Shown here: positions 60,141 to 64,000 of the stretch, piece by piece
Position numbering within the stretch: the stretch's first letter is position 1
How the letters are laid out: every line of letters starts with the position of its first letter
Position numbers and translations under genes: made by a program
The notes under the pieces: model-generated
Database searches by the model: none
Seen by the model: only the letters and a program-made list of their open reading frames with translations
Told to the model about the DNA's origin: nothing
Assembly: GCA_964344485.1 (NCBI GenBank)
Contig: CAYFNF010000005.1
Span: 1-64,000, forward strand
Origin: CAYFNF01 sp964344485
GTDB taxonomy: Bacteria > Patescibacteriota > Patescibacteriia > UBA9570 > XYC2-FULL-38-9
Direction of reading: 5' to 3'
DNA length: 64,000 nucleotides

Positions 60141-62235
60141 GAAAAAAAATAAAAAGAAACAGCCTGCAAAAAAGAAGTCATCTTCGAATTCTAATAACAG
60201 CCAGCCAAAGAAAAAGCAGCCGAATAAAAAAGATGTAGCGCCCAAAGCACAGCCGAAAAAGAAAGCAGCGTCCTCTCCAGGAAAACTCTCCAAGGCATGG
60301 CAGATAGTCGCGCTACCTCTCTCTGTTCTGGTATGTGGGTTTTTAGTGTTGGGTGCAGCAAGTCTGGGGTGGTACTACCAGTTCTTAGGTGACTATGAGC
60401 ATAAGTTCTATCCAGGCGTCTCTATTGGAGAGTACGACCTTTCAGGCAAGACCTACATGGAAGCGCTGGGCCAATTGGAAGATAGTGTCACTACTCTAGA
60501 GCAAGACGGAATTTCAGTACAGTACCAAGATGCGTCCTCATCGGAAGAGACGCCTCCAACGCTGCAGCTCACTCCGGTGATTGTTCCACTAGACGCTGCT
60601 GGAAATGAGCGAGAGATCTACTCTATTGATTATCAAGATAGCTTGGACGCAGCGTATGAAATTGGACGTCAAGGAAACCAGTTACTACAAGCCAAGCAAC
60701 AGTTCTGGGCATGGAAGTACGGTCGCTCTATTCAGCTCACGTATACATTTGACAAAGAGCACATTCAGAAACTGATTTCGGATTATTTTAGTTCATATGA
60801 ATCTAAAGCTACGAACGCGGATATCTCTATTACTGCTGCTGGCGAAATAGAGATCGTGAATGAATCGCTCGGGCAAGAATTTGATTACGAATCCACGACC
60901 CAAAAAGTAGAGGATCACATTGTACGCTTTGACACCAGCACCATTACAATCAAGCTACAAACCGACTACCCAGACATCACTATCGATGACATTCGAGAAG
61001 ATTTGGATACAATCGAAAATGCATTAACATACGCACCGATCACACTTACGTGGAATCAAAAAGAATGGACCTACGACACGGTTGCCGTGGGTTCGTGGTT
61101 GTCGTTCGAAGCCGGATCACTTGCAGTTGATCCATCGCATCTTGCTGGCTCAATTACTGATATTACGAATGAAGTGAATATCCAAGTACAAGAAGCACGG
61201 TGGGAGGTATTGAAGGATGAAGGTGGTGGATTGATCGGTTTACAACCGTTTCAAGAAGCTCAGATTGGAAGAGAAGTAGACACAGAAACAACAGCAGAAG
61301 CAGTAACAGAATTGGTCTTAGGGAAGTCCGACGCTACTGACTCTACAATTGAGTTGGTTGTGACTGAAGTGAATCCAACGTTCACACCAGAGAACGCAGA
61401 TGAGTTAGGTATTACTTCTATTCTCGGCACTGGACATTCAAACATGAGTGGTAGCCCATATAACAGACGCCTGAACATCGGCAGGGGGGTTGAACTGCTA
61501 AACGGATTACTCATTGCACCAGATGAAGAGTTCTCACTATTAGACGCATTGAAGCCATTCACTGTAGAGAACGGATACTACTCTGAACTGGTTATTAAAG
61601 GTAATGAAACAGTGCCTGAAGTCGGGGGTGGATTATGTCAGATCGGCACCACTACATTCCGAGCAGTCATGGGCGCTGGACTGGATGTGACCATGCGACA
61701 GAATCACTCGTATGTAGTGTCGTATTACGCTGATGACCGTAACGGACAACCAGGAACTGACGCAACCATCTATGACCCTGCACCAGATTTTAAATTTATC
61801 AATGATACACCAGGGTATATTCTGCTTCAAACTCGCATTGAAGGCAATCACCTCTACTTTGACTTCTGGGGAACAAATGATGGGCGTATTGCAGAATTCA
61901 CTCCGCCAACCACATCCGGATGGATCTCTCCGCCTCCAACAAAGGAGATCCCAACTGCTGACCTTGCTCCTGGACAACGGAACTGTACTGAGTCTGCACA
62001 CGCTGGCACCACCGCACAGTTTACATACAAAGTAGAGAACGCTGACGGAACAGTGCATGAAGAGGACTTCGTCTCAATCTACAAGCCGTGGCAAGCAGTC
62101 TGCTTGGTGGGAATAGAAACCGAGACTTCGGACGACGCTACTTCTGAAGACAGCTCCACTGAAGAAGCTAGTGATACTACAGAAGAGAAGAAAGAAACAA
62201 ACAAAAAAAAGAAGAAGAAAAAGAACAGCAATTAA
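60133..62235 (+). CDS. VanW family protein with peptidoglycan-binding-like domain
   Basis: 700 residues. Lysine/Asn-rich cytoplasmic tail (1-50), membrane helix (about 56-80), PG_binding_4-like region (about 95-250 and again 260-400). The VanW domain is at about 430-600 (NRRLNIGRGVELLNGLLIAPDEEFS, EVGGGLCQIGTTTFRAVMGAGL, HSYVVSYY). Acidic Ser/Thr stretch and Lys tail at the end. Cell-wall associated; VanW's biochemical role is unsettled. A terminator ACTGCTT/AAGCAGT with T-run is at 62257-62278. Confidence 0.92.
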   Translation: MSKKKNKKKQPAKKKSSSNSNNSQPKKKQPNKKDVAPKAQPKKKAASSPGKLSKAWQIVALPLSVLVCGFLVLGAASLGWYYQFLGDYEHKFYPGVSIGEYDLSGKTYMEALGQLEDSVTTLEQDGISVQYQDASSSEETPPTLQLTPVIVPLDAAGNEREIYSIDYQDSLDAAYEIGRQGNQLLQAKQQFWAWKYGRSIQLTYTFDKEHIQKLISDYFSSYESKATNADISITAAGEIEIVNESLGQEFDYESTTQKVEDHIVRFDTSTITIKLQTDYPDITIDDIREDLDTIENALTYAPITLTWNQKEWTYDTVAVGSWLSFEAGSLAVDPSHLAGSITDITNEVNIQVQEARWEVLKDEGGGLIGLQPFQEAQIGREVDTETTAEAVTELVLGKSDATDSTIELVVTEVNPTFTPENADELGITSILGTGHSNMSGSPYNRRLNIGRGVELLNGLLIAPDEEFSLLDALKPFTVENGYYSELVIKGNETVPEVGGGLCQIGTTTFRAVMGAGLDVTMRQNHSYVVSYYADDRNGQPGTDATIYDPAPDFKFINDTPGYILLQTRIEGNHLYFDFWGTNDGRIAEFTPPTTSGWISPPPTKEIPTADLAPGQRNCTESAHAGTTAQFTYKVENADGTVHEEDFVSIYKPWQAVCLVGIETETSDDATSEDSSTEEASDTTEEKKETNKKKKKKKNSN

Positions 62236-62275
62236 GCTGCTCTTTTCTGTGCACTGCTTTATTTAAGCAGTTTTT

Positions 62276-63016
62276 TTAATACAATTTTCCAGAAAGTACT
62301 CGGCGCATCTGTTTCTTTTTCACTTTCAATGCGTTGTCTTTAACAAACGCGAAGAACGACTTCTGGTCAACCTTCTTATCAAGTACTACAGGATACGGCG
62401 TGCTCGTTCCGATATATGGCAGGTAATACAGTTGCCCAGTTCCTTGTGCGCCGAACACAATTGTTCCTTGTAGACGCTCTCGAACACGCTGTCCAACCTC
62501 ATTTTGCTCAACACATTCATAGTACTGGTCACTTGTGCCACCGTAGAGCTCACTGTAATCTTCGCATGTATTCACCATACCCTGAAAATCATAATCAGAG
62601 AGTGGCGTGATCATAGTGGATCCATCTTGAGCTCGCTGGAGAATAGTGCGATACGCTGAACCTTTCTTCAGCCGGATCTTAAAACCATTCGCAACATAAT
62701 AGTACTTCTTGCCAGCCTTATAGAAACCGTTCGGGAGAAATGGGCGCAGTTTTTGCACACCATCTCCTTCGGCAACTTTGTACATTTGACCGTGTCGCTC
62801 AGCTCGAAAGATGACCTTTCCTTGGAGCTGTTCAATAAGAGGGTCGCAGTAGTCATAAGAGCATGTTGCGTCTTTAATAGCTTGAAACTGCTCTTCGGAT
62901 ACGCCAATAGCGTCTGGTGGAAAGTCCACGCTGGTGCGGGTATCCACTGCTGCATGTGTCACAACTGGCAGTAGAAGCACGAATGTAAATACTGCTGTAA
63001 GTGCTGCTTGTCTCAT
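62276..63016 (-). CDS. Secreted protein with two copies of an LQGxxxF domain
   Basis: 246 residues. Signal peptide to about 22 (THA). Two related halves: IEQLQGKVIFRAERHGQMYKV (about 61) and RERLQGTIVFGAQGTGQLYYL (about 179), each preceded by a Cys pair (CSYDYC; CEDYSEL...YYEC). The end is lysine-rich (LKVKKKQMRRVL). Similar GQxYY-type repeats occur in exported CPR proteins, but I do not know a function. Confidence 0.7.
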   Translation of the reverse strand: MRQAALTAVFTFVLLLPVVTHAAVDTRTSVDFPPDAIGVSEEQFQAIKDATCSYDYCDPLIEQLQGKVIFRAERHGQMYKVAEGDGVQKLRPFLPNGFYKAGKKYYYVANGFKIRLKKGSAYRTILQRAQDGSTMITPLSDYDFQGMVNTCEDYSELYGGTSDQYYECVEQNEVGQRVRERLQGTIVFGAQGTGQLYYLPYIGTSTPYPVVLDKKVDQKSFFAFVKDNALKVKKKQMRRVLSGKLY

Positions 63017-63101
63017 ACGTTTTTTGTTATTAATTATTCCGCATGGAATTTAAAAATACCGTGCGTCGACAGTATATACGATATATAGAGCATTCTATTA
63101 C

Positions 63102-63288
63102 AAAAACAAATGCCCCGCAATAATCAGCAGGCAAGAGAATGTATACACGGAAGATTCGAGCCGTAGCCTGAATTTTCCGAGGTACACCTTCCCATGCTTG
63201 TCGTGCCTGCTGGTTACTATGGGGCATGACGTCAGCACCATTCTTATAAAAAGTAGCAAATTCACATCACAGAGTACTGCGATGAGAA
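63102..63288 (-). ncRNA. Candidate small RNA or long leader, about 187 bases
   Basis: Minus strand, from promoter 63295-63323 to ATGCCCC/GGGGCAT and TTTGTTTTT (63110-63102). Helices: CATCGCAG/CTGTGATG near the 5' end; ATGCCCC/GGGGCAT (63227-63110); TGCCTGCT/AGCAGGCA inside it with 9-base loops on both sides; CGGAA/TTCCG with inner ATTC/GAAT at the tip. No open frame. It could be a free RNA or an attenuator for the gene 62276-63016. Not matched to SRP, 6S, tmRNA or RNase P. Confidence 0.55.
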
Positions 63289-63294
63289 CATAGA

Positions 63295-63323
63295 AGAATA
63301 TCATGGTTTTTCCGTTTTGTCAA
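63295..63323 (-). promoter_or_regulatory. Promoter of the 63102-63288 RNA
   Basis: Minus strand TTGACA (63323-63318), 17 bp, TATTCT (63300-63295). Confidence 0.75.
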
Positions 63324-63384
63324 GAGTAAATCATACACATGTTTTTCCCAGTTAAAAATGATATTTTTTAGCTAATATTAGGGT

Positions 63385-63411
63385 AAAAAAAACGGACGTG
63401 GTGAATGTCCG
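63385..63411 (-). terminator. Terminator of the 63455 unit
   Basis: Minus strand CGGAC/GTCCG hairpin followed by eight T. Confidence 0.75.
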
Positions 63412-63454
63412 GGCTCATACTAGAGCCGTTGCCTACGTTCAGAGTCGAGGCGTA

Positions 63455-64000
63455 TCAGAGCCGACCTGCTGCACTCAGCACCGCGTGCAGGGTTCCGGTC
63501 GTGGAGACCGGGTTCTGCCACTGGACCCACCAGCAGTGTGCTTCGTCGATGCAGTGGTGATTGACGGTCGCGGACCGTTCTTGGCACATCATGCGCTCGT
63601 GCAGCCTCAGGGAGAAGATCGTGTCCTGAAGGCAGCTCACGATGTGTCGGGTACCTGCCCAGCCTTCGCGACGCACTCGGGCGATCTCGGACTCTCCCCA
63701 GCCGTAGAAGAGCACCAGCTCCGGGAACAGGCGCGCTGAGTCGTTGGCCATGAGGCGCTCGTAGTCTTCGGCCAGGTCGCAGGGGCAGCCCGTTCCGGTG
63801 AACAGGTAGCGCACGGGCCAGCCCGTGTAGTGCATCCCTTCTCCGGAGGTCAGCGCGTTGAGAACACCCAGCAGCTCCGGGGTCGCACCCACCCACATCT
63901 TGGGCTGGGTCAGTGCGAACAGTGGGAAGTCCGGAACCGGAGCGATCTCGACCAGGTGCAGCGGGTTGATCACGGCGTGAAGCAGCAGCAGCTGCCGGCA
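63455..64000 (-). CDS. GC-rich island gene, 5'-truncated by the window edge
   Basis: Open from the window end to TGA at 63455; a GTG at 63973 is possible but no Shine-Dalgarno is seen before it and the frame stays open to the edge. Mixed alpha/beta soluble protein with several Trp and Cys (GWPVRYLFTGTGCPCDLAED, FYGWGESEIARVRREGWAG, HHCIDEAHCWWVQW). No domain recognised. GC-rich codons and a strong terminator place it with the other island genes. Confidence 0.6.
   Translation of the reverse strand, partial: CRQLLLLHAVINPLHLVEIAPVPDFPLFALTQPKMWVGATPELLGVLNALTSGEGMHYTGWPVRYLFTGTGCPCDLAEDYERLMANDSARLFPELVLFYGWGESEIARVRREGWAGTRHIVSCLQDTIFSLRLHERMMCQERSATVNHHCIDEAHCWWVQWQNPVSTTGTLHAVLSAAGRL

Noticed and set aside
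8346..63973. GC-rich units as integron gene cassettes
   Set aside because: Each unit has its own promoter and terminator, units are not in tandem, both orientations occur, and I see no intI or attC-like sites with conserved core ends.
1..64000. Alternative genetic code (TGA as Gly)
   Set aside because: Several backbone genes end cleanly at TGA (for example 8998-9000 and the sigma-factor gene), and no protein needs TGA read-through.
1..64000. CRISPR array, transposase, prophage or plasmid functions
   Set aside because: No regular spaced direct repeats, no DDE/HUH/tyrosine recombinase protein, and no phage structural gene was found on reading both strands.

Overview
The window looks like a chromosome fragment from a Candidate Phyla Radiation (Patescibacteria) type bacterium. 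Genes are closely packed. Most host-like genes have no Shine-Dalgarno sequence and start on or just after a promoter, so leaderless transcripts are likely. The cell-surface gene content (PilB/GspE, VanW, YidC, SPFH, very large CarboxypepD-reg and FG-GAP proteins with lysine-rich ends) also fits. TGA is used as a stop in host-like genes (for example at 8998-9000), which argues against the TGA=Gly lineages. There is no rRNA, ribosomal protein, transposase, integrase or CRISPR array. The exact phylum is not resolvable here.

Layout of the moderate-GC backbone: 0.1-2.2 kb ECF sigma operon (minus); 2.3-9.3 kb ferritin-like protein and secreted proteins; 11.6-14.1 kb YibE/F and a bactofilin-like membrane protein; 15.4-23.6 kb MBL hydrolase, NHL propeller, coiled-coil protein interrupted by a 10-N gap, lipoprotein; 24.8-29.2 kb tRNA-Met, deiminase-fold protein, M23/FG-GAP protein, SPFH, YidC; 30-34.6 kb a 1546-residue surface protein; 34.9-45 kb DHH-like protein, PilB, ValRS, HD/PPC pair behind a T-box, DsbA-like protein, TsaD; 45-49.3 kb caspase-fold protein and FG-GAP propeller; 50-54.9 kb a four-gene PLP/amino-acid operon divergent from a tandem-duplicated Lrp regulator; 55.7-63 kb ornithine cyclodeaminase, tRNA-Glu, Hsp20, VanW and secreted proteins.

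The most unusual feature is a second class of genes scattered through this backbone: eleven complete and two edge-truncated GC-rich single-gene transcription units (about 60-68% GC by eye against about 43-47% around them). Most have an AT-rich sigma70-type promoter (TTGACA, 16-18 bp, TATAAT-like), a leader rich in hairpins (attenuators, one T-box), a strong GGAGG-type ribosome binding site, often a GTG start, one short gene, and a T-rich end of the form TCTTTTTTTATT. Four of the encoded proteins (10296, 10995, 16246, 57066) look like diverged members of one undescribed family. Others are lipoproteins, a small membrane protein, a GNAT enzyme and unknowns. Two units are followed by copies of the same structured RNA with compensatory changes.

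Two T-box leaders, two free-standing candidate small RNAs (56743-56890 and 63102-63288) and the duplicated RNA element make this window unusually rich in RNA elements. Function for the GC-rich units is unknown; they could be acquired single-gene cassettes or a dispersed regulon.
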